A stretch of 12,826 nucleotides of DNA. It comes from UBA7398 sp947491605 (lineage in GTDB: Bacteria > Actinomycetota > Actinomycetes > Nanopelagicales > Nanopelagicaceae). The first letter of the stretch is position 1, and each line of letters starts with the position of its first letter. The notes below the pieces were generated by a model. The model had not been told where the DNA came from. It saw only the letters and a program-made list of their open reading frames with translations, and did not search any database. The position numbers and the translations under genes are program-made. Below are positions 1 through 7,639 of this stretch, piece after piece. The DNA is taken from contig CANLJW010000028.1 in assembly GCA_947491605.1 (NCBI GenBank), positions 1 through 12,826 of the forward strand. The letters run 5' to 3'.

Positions 1-321
1 GCAATCGAACTATCCAATGGCCACGGCTATGGCCTCTCTTGTGCAATTTATAGTAGCGACCCAAAAACAATTTGGACTTATCGTGAAGGCGTATCTGCCG
101 GGATGATGTCAGTTAATAATTCAACTTCAGGAGCCGAAGCCCATTTGCCTTTCGGAGGAAATGGCAAAAGTGGAAACGGTTCCCGTCAAAGTGGCGTTTG
201 GGTACTAGATCAATTCACCAGATGGCAATCACTCAACTGGGATTGGTCCGGTAAATTACAAAAAGCCCAGATGGATACTGTTGAAGTTGCCCATAATCCA
301 AATTTCCGAATCGCTGAATAA
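1..321 (+). CDS. Aldehyde dehydrogenase, C-terminal part (5' end outside window)
   Basis: This is an open frame from the first base to a TAA at 319-321 and gives the last 106 residues of an NAD(P)-dependent aldehyde dehydrogenase. The fragment shows the typical end of the fold: YGLSCAIYSSD near residues 10-20, the VNNSTSGAEAHLPFGG loop at about 38-53, then GKSGNG and the distal segment with LDQFTRWQSL and LQKAQMD. The catalytic Cys and Glu and the cofactor-binding residues lie upstream, outside the window, so the substrate cannot be read. An in-frame ATG pair at 103-108 is internal and is not a start. The gene is followed after 23 nt by glutaryl-CoA dehydrogenase, so oxidation of a semialdehyde to glutarate or aminoadipate is a reasonable inference. 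The sequence does not look like the ALDH7/antiquitin type, which usually has a GGAFGGEK-like loop here. The family is certain and the role is open. Confidence 0.9.
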   Translation, partial: AIELSNGHGYGLSCAIYSSDPKTIWTYREGVSAGMMSVNNSTSGAEAHLPFGGNGKSGNGSRQSGVWVLDQFTRWQSLNWDWSGKLQKAQMDTVEVAHNPNFRIAE

Positions 322-332
322 CTAGTAAAGGA

Positions 333-338
333 TAGATT
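333..338 (+). promoter_or_regulatory. Putative -10 element for leaderless gcdH
   Basis: TAGATT lies 12 nt past the aldehyde dehydrogenase stop and exactly 6 nt before the gcdH ATG. That would place the transcription start at the start codon. No clear -35 hexamer is seen. The same hexamer at the same distance precedes the exonuclease gene. Read-through from the upstream gene is also likely. Confidence 0.45.
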
Positions 339-344
339 CACACT

Positions 345-1523
345 ATGACTAAAAAAGATCCAGTGCATCCCTTTGATTTACTAGATGTGCAACGCGAGTT
401 AACTGAAGAACAACGTGCTATCCAAAAAGTTGCGCGCGATTTTGTTGATAAAGAAGTCAAGCCACATATTGCTGCTTGGTATGAAAGTAGCGATATCCCA
501 GTTCGCGAATTAGCACTTAAGTTGGGTGCAATTGGAATGTTAGGTATGCACCTTGAAGGTTATGGCTGCGCTGGAACCGATGCCACTTCTTATGGTCTTG
601 CGTGCTTAGAACTTGAAGCTGGCGATTCCGGGTTGCGTTCCCTCGTTTCAGTACAAGGATCACTTTCAATGTTTGCGATTCATGAATATGGCAGCGAAGC
701 CCAAAAAGAGAGATGGCTACCGGAAATGGCGGCTGGCCGTGCGATTGGATGTTTTGGTTTAACTGAAGCCGATTACGGCTCAAACCCATCCGGAATGCTC
801 ACCAATGCAAAACGTGATGGCGATAATTGGATTATTAACGGCAACAAGATGTGGATTACAAATGGCACGGTCGCCGATGTAGCCATTATTTGGGCGCAAA
901 CCGATGAAGGAATCCGTGGTTTTGCGGTCGATACTAAAACCGCCGGCTTCCAAGCAAATTTAATCAAACATAAACTTTCACTTCGCGCTTCATTGACTGC
1001 GGAGTTAGTTTTCACAAATCTAAAAGTTTCAGATGCTGACCGATTGCCTGGCGCAACTAGTTTGCGGGCTCCCCTAATGTGTCTTGCCGAAGCTCGCTAC
1101 GGAATTATTTTTGGAACCGTCGGTGCTGCACGAGATTCCTTAGAGACTGCACTTGCTTATGCTGCTACCCGCGAACAATTTGATGGCCCTATTGCTCGTC
1201 ATCAAATGACGCAAGCAAAGTTTGCTGCGATGGCAACCAGATTGAACACTGCGATGCTCTTAGCACTTCATATCGGAAAAATAAAAGATGTTGGTCAAGT
1301 CCAACCTCAACAAATAAGTATGGGTAAATATAACAATGCCATGGGCGCGCTTGAAATCGCACGTGAAGCGCGATCAATCCTTGGCGGCGCTGGCATCACC
1401 ACTGAATATTCGGTTTTTCGACATATGGCCAATTTGGAAACCGTTTTAACTTATGAAGGAACCCATGAGATTCATTCGTTAGTAATTGGTGAAGCCCTTA
1501 CCGGAATAGCGGCTTACCGCTAG
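345..1523 (+). CDS. gcdH: Glutaryl-CoA dehydrogenase (decarboxylating)
   Basis: This 392-residue flavoenzyme of the acyl-CoA dehydrogenase family should convert glutaryl-CoA to crotonyl-CoA and CO2 and pass electrons to an electron-transfer flavoprotein. It matches my memory of human GCDH along its length: EGYGCAG (71-77), LELEAGDSGLRS (88-99), GCFGLTEADYGS (135-146), WITN (170-173), FSLRAS-like LSLRAS (211-216), ARYGI (250-254), LGGAGI (346-351) and TYEGTHEIH (369-377). Glu371 aligns with the catalytic base Glu370 of the human enzyme. Tyr370, Arg98, Ser99 and Glu91 match Tyr369, Arg94, Ser95 and Glu87, the set linked to the decarboxylating rather than the non-decarboxylating enzymes. The ATG at 345 sits 6 nt after a TAGATT hexamer, so a leaderless message is possible. 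A weak AAAGGA lies 12 nt upstream. The stop is shared with the convergent CoA-transferase gene. Confidence 0.93.
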   Translation: MTKKDPVHPFDLLDVQRELTEEQRAIQKVARDFVDKEVKPHIAAWYESSDIPVRELALKLGAIGMLGMHLEGYGCAGTDATSYGLACLELEAGDSGLRSLVSVQGSLSMFAIHEYGSEAQKERWLPEMAAGRAIGCFGLTEADYGSNPSGMLTNAKRDGDNWIINGNKMWITNGTVADVAIIWAQTDEGIRGFAVDTKTAGFQANLIKHKLSLRASLTAELVFTNLKVSDADRLPGATSLRAPLMCLAEARYGIIFGTVGAARDSLETALAYAATREQFDGPIARHQMTQAKFAAMATRLNTAMLLALHIGKIKDVGQVQPQQISMGKYNNAMGALEIAREARSILGGAGITTEYSVFRHMANLETVLTYEGTHEIHSLVIGEALTGIAAYR

Positions 1524-2638
1524 TCATCAGCCCCAAGATCTGGTGCGCCTAACCGATATGTAACTGGTGTTTCTGAGAAAATTATTGGGTTCGCAATTGT
1601 CTTACTTATTTTTCCTGATCGTGAATCGTTAATGCTTACTATGGGATCGAGTCCAATATCGGTGGCGAGTTTTACACCTTCCGCTATTGAATTAATCGGT
1701 CCAGCGGGTACGCCGAATGCAGTTAGTTTTTCCGTCCAAAAAGCAGCCGTTTCAGTCATGAATTTTAGATTTAAAAAATCGTTTAACGCGGTGCGATTTG
1801 CAACTCGCGCAGAATTACTTTCAAATCTAGAGTCAGTTGCAATATCTAGATTAAGCACTCTTGCAAGATCTACGAACTGGCGATCATTACCCACTGCGAT
1901 AATTAAATACTGGTCCTTTGCTTTATAAACTTCATACGGAGCAATACTTGGATGCGCATTACCCATGGCTTTAGGTGTAACGCCAGCGCCCGCAAATGCC
2001 CCTGATTGATTTACCATCGCAGATAGCGCTGAACTTAATAAATTTACCGCAATTTTCTGACCAATGCCGGTATCAGCTCTACTAACTAAAGCCGCCGAAA
2101 TTCCTAACGCAGCATGTAACCCAGAAATTACATCCACTAGCGCAACCCCAACTTTAGTTGGCGATTTTGAATCCACTCCAGTAATGCTCATTAACCCACT
2201 CATGCCTTGTACCAACAGGTCATAACCAGGAAGTTTCTTAGCTAACTCACTTGTACCGAAGCCAGAAATGGAGCAATAGATCAATTTTGGGAATTTTTTA
2301 TGCAACTCTTCATAACCTAGACCGAAATTTTCCATAGTACCAACCGTGAAATTCTCAATCAGCACATCACATTGTCCAATAATTTCTAACGCTTTGGCTT
2401 TTCCGGCCACCGTAGATAAATCTGCAGTTACACCCAATTTATTTCGGTTAACAGATTGAAAATAAGTTGAATCGCCATCTTCGTTAAATGGTGGTCCCCA
2501 AGTACGTGTGTCATCGCCGTCGACTGGCCGTTCAATTTTTATTACTTCTGCTCCCATATCACCAAGCAACATGCTCGCGTATGGGCCCGCTAATACTCGC
2601 GAAAAATCCGCGATCTTAATTCCGGTCAGTGCTGTCAT
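1520..2638 (-). CDS. CaiB/BaiF (class III) CoA-transferase, succinyl-CoA:glutarate CoA-transferase-like
   Basis: This 372-residue cytosolic protein should move CoA between carboxylic acids through an aspartyl-CoA thioester. It begins with the classic LTGIKIADFSRVLAGPYAS, followed by GDMGAEVIKIERP (26-38), DDTRTWGPPF (42-51) and NRNK (64-67). The catalytic Asp is Asp169 in GVALVDVISGLHAA, the same number as in formyl-CoA transferase. The DDTRTWGPPF block, the NLLSS segment and the HPSIAPYEVYKAKDQYLIIAVGN-like region resemble human SUGCT and Pseudomonas GcdG as I recall them. That and the neighbouring gcdH favour glutarate activation to glutaryl-CoA. The protein ends at LGAPDLGADD, about where relatives read PPLLGQHT, so it lacks some 25-30 C-terminal residues. 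It starts 3 nt after the class V gene, with no promoter or ribosome-binding site of its own, so the two genes are probably co-transcribed. Another acyl group as substrate remains possible. Confidence 0.88.
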   Translation of the reverse strand: MTALTGIKIADFSRVLAGPYASMLLGDMGAEVIKIERPVDGDDTRTWGPPFNEDGDSTYFQSVNRNKLGVTADLSTVAGKAKALEIIGQCDVLIENFTVGTMENFGLGYEELHKKFPKLIYCSISGFGTSELAKKLPGYDLLVQGMSGLMSITGVDSKSPTKVGVALVDVISGLHAALGISAALVSRADTGIGQKIAVNLLSSALSAMVNQSGAFAGAGVTPKAMGNAHPSIAPYEVYKAKDQYLIIAVGNDRQFVDLARVLNLDIATDSRFESNSARVANRTALNDFLNLKFMTETAAFWTEKLTAFGVPAGPINSIAEGVKLATDIGLDPIVSINDSRSGKISKTIANPIIFSETPVTYRLGAPDLGADD

Positions 2639-2641
2639 TTA

Positions 2642-3853
2642 TTAAAGAAGTTCGCTTATTCCGCTAATTAATCGATCGACATCTTCCCGGGTGCTGTAAG
2701 GAGCTAATCCGGCACGGATCGCACCGACATCCCCTAAGCCAAGTGATAAACAAGCTTCTAAACCGTAAAAATTAGAGGCTGGAGCGTTGACACTTTTTGA
2801 AGCTAGATGTTTATAAACATCGCTCGAATTTAAGCCATCAAAAGTAAAAAATGCGGTTGGCGTCCGGTGTGAAGCGTTGCTATAGACCTTAATTTTAGGC
2901 AATCCGCGTAATTTTTCATCCATATAACGGAAAAGTTCTTCTTCATAACGTTCCATCGCGATCATGGACGCAACTATTTTTGCACGTCGAGTACCACTTT
3001 GATTAGGTATTACATCTGCGATGAAATCAATCGCTGCAGTTACTCCAGCCATAATTTCATATGGCAAAGTACCGAATTCAAAGCGTTCTGGAACTTCAGA
3101 TGTGGCTGGTAAAAGTTTGTCGTTATTAAGGGTTCTTAGTAGCTCTGGCTCTGCAGCAATTGCCGCGCAATGTGGGCCAAATAATTTGTATGAAGAAAAT
3201 CCATAAAAATCCGCGCCTAAAGTTTTCATATCAATTGACGTGTGCGGTGTTAAATGGACACCATCAACATAAAAAAGCGCACCAACTGCGTGCACTAATT
3301 TTGAGATTGCTGGAATATTTGGTCGCGTGCCCAGCACATTTGAGGCTCCCGTTACTGCGACTAATTTTGTTTTTGAAGTTAGCAAGTTTCCGATAACTTC
3401 TGGGGCGAGTTCGCCAGTAGCGGTATCAATTTCCGCCCATTTAACAGTTGCCCCAACAGCTTCTGCTGCTTGCACCCATGGTCGAACATTTGAATCATGA
3501 TCAAGGCGGGTGACAATAATTTCATCGCCAACTTTCCAAGATTTAGCTAAAGTTCTAGAGAAATCGTAAGTTATTTGAGTCCAACTGCGCCCGTAAACAA
3601 CTCCAGCTGGATCGCAATTCAATAAATCTGCCACCGCGCTTCGGAAACCAAGAACTACCGAATCTGCATTTTGTTCAGCTTTAGTAGTTGTACCGCGATT
3701 AGAAATAGCCGATGTAATAGTTTTTGCCATTGCATCGCCAACCGACTTCGGAACTTGTGATCCACCAGGACCATCAAAGAAAGCAGTTCCAGAATTAAGG
3801 GCTGGAAATTGGGCACGAATTAGATTCACGTTGTAAGTCATGTCGGAAGTCAT
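2642..3853 (-). CDS. PLP-dependent class V aminotransferase / cysteine-desulfurase-like protein
   Basis: From the ATG at 3853 this is a 403-residue fold-type I PLP enzyme, close to the cysteine desulfurase-like family (TIGR01976 type). Visible marks are FFDGPGGSQVP near the N terminus, RLDHDSNVRPW, the ASNVLGT loop, YVDGVH with the PLP-binding Asp and His, and YGFSSYKLFGPH with the Schiff-base Lys (residue 223 of this start). The C terminus has IRAGLAPYSTREDVDRL. The Cys-bearing RxGxxC loop of true desulfurases is not seen: the segment reads VNAPASNFYGLE, so sulfur release by a Cys persulfide is unlikely. The start at 3853 was chosen because a TAGAAT hexamer lies 7 nt upstream. An ATG at 3898 would run over the start of the divergent permease gene, and an ATG at 3841 is a second choice. 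The substrate is unknown. Coupling to the CoA-transferase gene suggests a shared, perhaps amino-acid-related, pathway. Confidence 0.85.
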   Translation of the reverse strand: MTSDMTYNVNLIRAQFPALNSGTAFFDGPGGSQVPKSVGDAMAKTITSAISNRGTTTKAEQNADSVVLGFRSAVADLLNCDPAGVVYGRSWTQITYDFSRTLAKSWKVGDEIIVTRLDHDSNVRPWVQAAEAVGATVKWAEIDTATGELAPEVIGNLLTSKTKLVAVTGASNVLGTRPNIPAISKLVHAVGALFYVDGVHLTPHTSIDMKTLGADFYGFSSYKLFGPHCAAIAAEPELLRTLNNDKLLPATSEVPERFEFGTLPYEIMAGVTAAIDFIADVIPNQSGTRRAKIVASMIAMERYEEELFRYMDEKLRGLPKIKVYSNASHRTPTAFFTFDGLNSSDVYKHLASKSVNAPASNFYGLEACLSLGLGDVGAIRAGLAPYSTREDVDRLISGISELL

Positions 3854-3860
3854 AAGGTGG

Positions 3861-3866
3861 ATTCTA
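3861..3866 (-). promoter_or_regulatory. Putative -10 element for leaderless class V aminotransferase gene
   Basis: On the minus strand TAGAAT is followed by 7 nt and then the ATG at 3853. No Shine-Dalgarno site lies between them, so a leaderless start is the simplest reading. No recognisable -35 box was found. Confidence 0.45.
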
Positions 3867-3892
3867 GCCAGAGGTAGGGCAGTATTAGCGAT

Positions 3893-4792
3893 GTGCATCT
3901 AACGCGACGAGAGTTAAACGGAATGCTCTTTGCGCTGGTTGCAGTATTTCTATTTTCACTCTCGCTTCCAATGACTAAATGGGCCTTGGAAAGTTTCAGT
4001 CCATATTTGACCGCAACTTCTCGTCCAATACTCGCATCGATGATTGCGATTCCGTTGATGCTAGCTGCAAAAGTACCGGCGCTGCCACGGGCCCTATGGA
4101 AACCAATGATCTACACAACTATTGGCGCTGCTTTTGCATGGCCAGTTTTGATTGCCTTAGCTCTCAATAGAACAACATCTGCTCACGTTGCTGTGATCGC
4201 CGCAATCATGCCGCTCACAACTGCGATCATGGCGGTCATACGTACCAACGAAAAAGTTAGTTGGCAATTTTGGTTAGCTTCCGCAACCGGAACTATTCTC
4301 TTAATTCTTTTTGCGATTTCACGCGGCGGCGCCGAAAATGGCGATCTATTCGCCGATCTTTTAACTATCTGCGCAGTCCTTGCTTCTTCCTTCTGCTATG
4401 TCGAAGGCGCTGAACTCACAAAACTCATGCCCGGTTGGCAAGTTATTTCATGGGTAGTAATTCTTGCACTCCCCATCTGTATTCCGGCTTCCATAGTAAT
4501 TTGGATGCAAACCGATAATGGCGCACCAATAACTGGTCACGCTATTTTCGGAATTGTGATGATCGGTTTCTCTTCTATGTACATCGGTTTCTTTGCTTGG
4601 TATCGCGGACTAAGTGATGCTGGGACTGCCCGCGGCTCCCAAGTCCAACAATTACAAGCAATCATGACCCTAGGTTGGGCCGCGCTCTTACTTAATGAAA
4701 AAGTAACTCCGTTAATGCTGTTAATTGCCCTCGGCGTTATCGCCTCAGTTCTTTGGGCGTTGATGTCACGCAAAAAATCCGAAACTGATTAA
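3893..4792 (+). CDS. EamA/DMT-family permease (10 TM)
   Basis: This 299-residue integral membrane protein belongs to the drug/metabolite transporter superfamily, which moves amino acids, sugars or other small metabolites. About ten hydrophobic helices can be traced, arranged as two EamA repeats. Each repeat closes with a matching signature: IRTNEKVSWQFW (116-127) and LLLNEKVTPLML (266-276). The first helix begins at about residue 11 (MLFALVAVFLFSLSLP) and contains the usual Pro-x-Thr-Lys turn. The start is a GTG at 3893, since an in-frame TAG at 3875 blocks anything earlier. An ATG at 3923 is possible and would begin right in the first helix. Neither start has a good Shine-Dalgarno site. The gene is divergent from the class V gene and its stop overlaps the convergent peptidase gene by 4 nt. 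Its substrate cannot be read from sequence. Confidence 0.9.
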   Translation: MHLTRRELNGMLFALVAVFLFSLSLPMTKWALESFSPYLTATSRPILASMIAIPLMLAAKVPALPRALWKPMIYTTIGAAFAWPVLIALALNRTTSAHVAVIAAIMPLTTAIMAVIRTNEKVSWQFWLASATGTILLILFAISRGGAENGDLFADLLTICAVLASSFCYVEGAELTKLMPGWQVISWVVILALPICIPASIVIWMQTDNGAPITGHAIFGIVMIGFSSMYIGFFAWYRGLSDAGTARGSQVQQLQAIMTLGWAALLLNEKVTPLMLLIALGVIASVLWALMSRKKSETD

Positions 4793-6828
4793 TTCAACCC
4801 ACGTCTTGTAAGTAGCGGTGTGATAGTTGCATCGCGACCACGAAAGTTTCGAAACATTTGCATTGAATCAATTGACCCACCTCGACTTAATAGCTCTTTA
4901 CGGAAATGATCGCCATTTGCACGAGTTAAGCCGCCGTTTTCTTTAAACCATTCAACCGAATCTGCATCCAATACTTCACTCCAGATATAACCGTAATAGC
5001 CAGCAGAGTAGCCACCCGCAAAGATGTGTGAGAAATATGTGGAACGGTATCGCGTATGCACTGGCGGATAATCCAAGCCGTAATCCGCGATTGCTTTCCG
5101 TTCAAATTCATTCACATTATCCACATCATCGGCTTCAGTTAGTGAATGCCAAGCTAAATCTAGAATTGCAGCTGCTAGATAGCTTGTAGTTGCGAAACCC
5201 TCGTTAAAGGTCGCAGCCGCCTGCAAATTATCAATCCAGGTTTGCGGCATTTGTGCGCCAGTTTGGTAATGGCGCGCATAGTTTTTTACAACTTCTGGCC
5301 ACAAAATCCACATCTCATTTACTTGGGATGGGAACTCTACGAAATCTCGTTGGACGCTAGTTCCCGATACTCTCGGATATTTAACTTGTGAAAGTAACCC
5401 GTGCAACGCATGTCCAAATTCATGGAACAAAGTAGTCGTGAAATCTAAAGTTAATAAGGCTGGCTCACCTTTTGGTGGCTTAGGGATATTTAGATTGTTC
5501 ACTACTACCGGCAATTGTCCTAGTAAAGTGTTTTGATCAACCAAACTATTCATCCATGCGCCACCACGCTTTGAATCTCTTGTGAAAAAATCGCCGATAT
5601 ATAAACCAAGCGGTGAACCATCTTCATTTTTAACTTCAAAAGCTCGCGCTTCAGGATGATAAGTAACAAGATCTTTTCGCTCTTCGAAGGTTATGCCAAA
5701 CAATTTCGTTGCGGCAAAGAAGACGCCATCGTGCAATACTCGTTCTAGCTCAAAATAAGGCCGCATTGCCGCAGTATCAACGTTATGTTTTGCGAGTCGA
5801 ACTTTCTCGGAATACATCTGCCAATCCCAGCTCGCTAATTCAAATTCATGACCATCAGAAATAATCGCTTCTTGTAATTGCGCACCCTCAGAACGTGCGT
5901 TTTTGACTGCGGCTGGTGCAATTTCTCGTAATACTTTATGTACATTTGCCGGACTGCCCGCGGTTTGTTCGTGTATTACATATTCAGCATGAGAACTTAC
6001 CCCGAAAAGTTTTGCTCTACGGGCACGCAACTTAACCATTTGCAACAAAATCGCTTTAGTGTCTTTCTCGTTATTGCGGTTTCCTTTAACTAACGAAGCA
6101 TCCATAATCTTTTTACGTAGTTCCCGATTTTTAAGGGTTGTCAGTAGCGGATTTCCGGTGAAATTCACCATTGATAATAAATATTTACCTTCGTGCCCGC
6201 GGTCCTTAGCGGCATTGCTTGCGGTTGCGATTTCGGTTGCAGTTAAGCCATCGAGATCAGCTAGCTTTTCAACCATTACCGCAAGATCATTGGTGTCATT
6301 TAATAAGTTCTTTCCAAAAGCGGTTTGTAACTTGGAAAGCTCTTCATTAATCCCGGTTAATTGCAACCGCTCTTGGTCGCTTAGATGAGCACCCGCGTGC
6401 ACTAAATCTCGATAATATTTTTCAAGCAACCAGCTGTCTTCACTTTTTAGATTAAGCGAACCACGGTTTTCGTAAAGGAATTTAATTTTTGCGAATAATT
6501 TTGGGTTTAATTGGATCGCATCAGAATGAGCCGCCAACTTGGGCGCAATCTCAGCTTCGATTTCATCAATCAAATCGCTAGTATCGCTAGAAGATTTATT
6601 ATAAAAAACATTGAGCGCTCGACCTAGTAATTGTCCGCTCTTTTCTAAAGCAACGATCGTGTTCTCAAAAGTTGTTGGTTCGATTGCGTCAATGATGGCT
6701 GCAACTTCGGCAAGCTGAGCTTTAGTACCTTCATAAAAAGCTGGCAAATAGTGCTCATCTTTGATTGCAGCGAAAGGTGGCAGCTCGTAAGTCAGCGCGC
6801 TCCGCGCAAAAAATGGATTTTCAGCCAC
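4789..6828 (-). CDS. dcp: M3 family zinc metallopeptidase, peptidyl-dipeptidase Dcp type
   Basis: This 679-residue enzyme is close in length to E. coli Dcp (about 680) and should trim dipeptides or small oligopeptides in the cytoplasm, as there is no signal peptide. The zinc site is HEFGH at 469-473 within TTLFHEFGHALHG, with the third ligand Glu498 in DFVEFPSQ, 25 residues after the second His, as the family requires. Downstream, THxRYRSTYFSHIFAGGYSAGYYGYIWSEVLDAD is the conserved substrate-binding end of the M3 fold. The long N-terminal helical half (about 1-250) is also typical. The start is a GTG at 6828, chosen because GGAG lies 8 nt upstream on the minus strand and because it overlaps the hydrolase stop in GTGGCTGA, a translational-coupling layout. 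Oligopeptidase A is the other member of this family. The Dcp call rests on overall likeness. Confidence 0.93.
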   Translation of the reverse strand: MAENPFFARSALTYELPPFAAIKDEHYLPAFYEGTKAQLAEVAAIIDAIEPTTFENTIVALEKSGQLLGRALNVFYNKSSSDTSDLIDEIEAEIAPKLAAHSDAIQLNPKLFAKIKFLYENRGSLNLKSEDSWLLEKYYRDLVHAGAHLSDQERLQLTGINEELSKLQTAFGKNLLNDTNDLAVMVEKLADLDGLTATEIATASNAAKDRGHEGKYLLSMVNFTGNPLLTTLKNRELRKKIMDASLVKGNRNNEKDTKAILLQMVKLRARRAKLFGVSSHAEYVIHEQTAGSPANVHKVLREIAPAAVKNARSEGAQLQEAIISDGHEFELASWDWQMYSEKVRLAKHNVDTAAMRPYFELERVLHDGVFFAATKLFGITFEERKDLVTYHPEARAFEVKNEDGSPLGLYIGDFFTRDSKRGGAWMNSLVDQNTLLGQLPVVVNNLNIPKPPKGEPALLTLDFTTTLFHEFGHALHGLLSQVKYPRVSGTSVQRDFVEFPSQVNEMWILWPEVVKNYARHYQTGAQMPQTWIDNLQAAATFNEGFATTSYLAAAILDLAWHSLTEADDVDNVNEFERKAIADYGLDYPPVHTRYRSTYFSHIFAGGYSAGYYGYIWSEVLDADSVEWFKENGGLTRANGDHFRKELLSRGGSIDSMQMFRNFRGRDATITPLLTRRGLN

Positions 6829-7591
6829 TTAAGCGCTCCACAAATACTCTTGAGTTTTCGAAAATCATTTCAGCATCAAAATCCATCGTGGCAACGTGAT
6901 AACTATTTAACAATTCAATTCTGTTTTTCTCATTGCTACCAATCTCTTCCATAATAATTTCGGTGTTTGTTACTTCCAAGACATGGTCATCTACGCTATG
7001 AAAGAGCAATAGCGGAGTTTTAACGCTGCCAAGATAGCTCCGAGATTTCTTTAAAAATTCGTAAAGTTGCACAACCCCAGCGGTAGGTAGAACGTCATAA
7101 CCCCACTCCGTTACCCCAGGTTTTTTAATATCGTCACCAACCGATGGCATGCCAGCCTTTAATTTCGCCCACAATCGCCCAAATTTAATTTTTACACCTG
7201 GGATATGTATCATCGGATTGACTAACACGATTCCGGAAATCGTTCCTTGGTTCTTAGCCGCGACGTAAAGCGTATTTCCACCACCCATAGATAGCCCACA
7301 GATAAATATTTTTTCGCAAGTTTTTGAAAGATCATCAATATCTCTCTGCACGCGATCTGGCCATTCCTGCCATTTAACCTGATTTAAATCTTCCCATTTC
7401 GTGCCATGCCCCGGGATCCGTGGCACTCTGATTGTGTAGCCAAGTTCTTGAAAGTAATGAGCCCAAGGCCGCATCGATGCCGGCGAACCCGTAAATCCAT
7501 GTACGAGAATAATTCCGATTTTGCCATTCTTACCTCTGCCATCATGGACATAATCGGTAAGCCATCCGGCTGGTGCGTTGTCGGTAGCCAT
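6821..7591 (-). CDS. Alpha/beta hydrolase, carboxylesterase / monoacylglycerol lipase-like
   Basis: This 256-residue cytosolic serine hydrolase has a readable triad and oxyanion motif. IILVHGFTGSPASM (27-40) is the oxyanion loop and ICGLSMGGGNTL (97-108) carries the nucleophile Ser101. Asp202 in LLFHSVDDHVL and His232 in NSYHVAT complete the triad. The Asp-to-His spacing of 30 and the HGFTG motif match Geobacillus carboxylesterase Est30 (Ser94, Asp193, His223), so short-chain ester or monoacylglycerol hydrolysis is the likely chemistry. The physiological substrate is unknown. It is the first gene of a two-gene unit with dcp, which its stop overlaps by 8 nt. A TAGAGT hexamer lies 6 nt before the ATG, with no Shine-Dalgarno site, so the mRNA is probably leaderless. 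Confidence 0.9.
   Translation of the reverse strand: MATDNAPAGWLTDYVHDGRGKNGKIGIILVHGFTGSPASMRPWAHYFQELGYTIRVPRIPGHGTKWEDLNQVKWQEWPDRVQRDIDDLSKTCEKIFICGLSMGGGNTLYVAAKNQGTISGIVLVNPMIHIPGVKIKFGRLWAKLKAGMPSVGDDIKKPGVTEWGYDVLPTAGVVQLYEFLKKSRSYLGSVKTPLLLFHSVDDHVLEVTNTEIIMEEIGSNEKNRIELLNSYHVATMDFDAEMIFENSRVFVERLSG
6836..6839 (-). promoter_or_regulatory. Ribosome binding site for dcp
   Basis: GGAG on the minus strand lies inside the last codons of the hydrolase gene, 7 nt before the GTG at 6828. It supports GTG as the true start and re-initiation after the upstream gene. Confidence 0.55.
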
Positions 7592-7597
7592 GTCGCC

Positions 7598-7603
7598 ACT
7601 CTA
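7598..7603 (-). promoter_or_regulatory. Putative -10 element for leaderless hydrolase-dcp unit
   Basis: TAGAGT on the minus strand is followed by GGCGAC and the ATG at 7591. It sits back to back with the exonuclease promoter in a 48-nt intergenic gap. No -35 consensus is visible. Confidence 0.45.
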
Positions 7604-7627
7604 ATGTGAAATGTCATATCTAGCCCG

Positions 7628-7633
7628 TAGATT
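7628..7633 (+). promoter_or_regulatory. Putative -10 element for leaderless exonuclease gene
   Basis: TAGATT is followed by ACGAAG and then the ATG at 7640. This is the same hexamer and the same 6-nt distance as at gcdH. No Shine-Dalgarno site is present. Confidence 0.48.
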
Positions 7634-7639
7634 ACGAAG

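Noticed and set aside
3854..3898. Extended N terminus of the class V aminotransferase from the ATG at 3898
   Set aside because: The 15 extra residues would overlap the divergent permease start, and the TAGAAT hexamer lies 7 nt before the internal ATG at 3853.
6059..6388. Plus-strand open frame of 109 codons inside dcp
   Set aside because: It lies wholly opposite the M3 peptidase coding sequence and has a low-complexity Ser/Leu-rich translation, as expected of a shadow frame.
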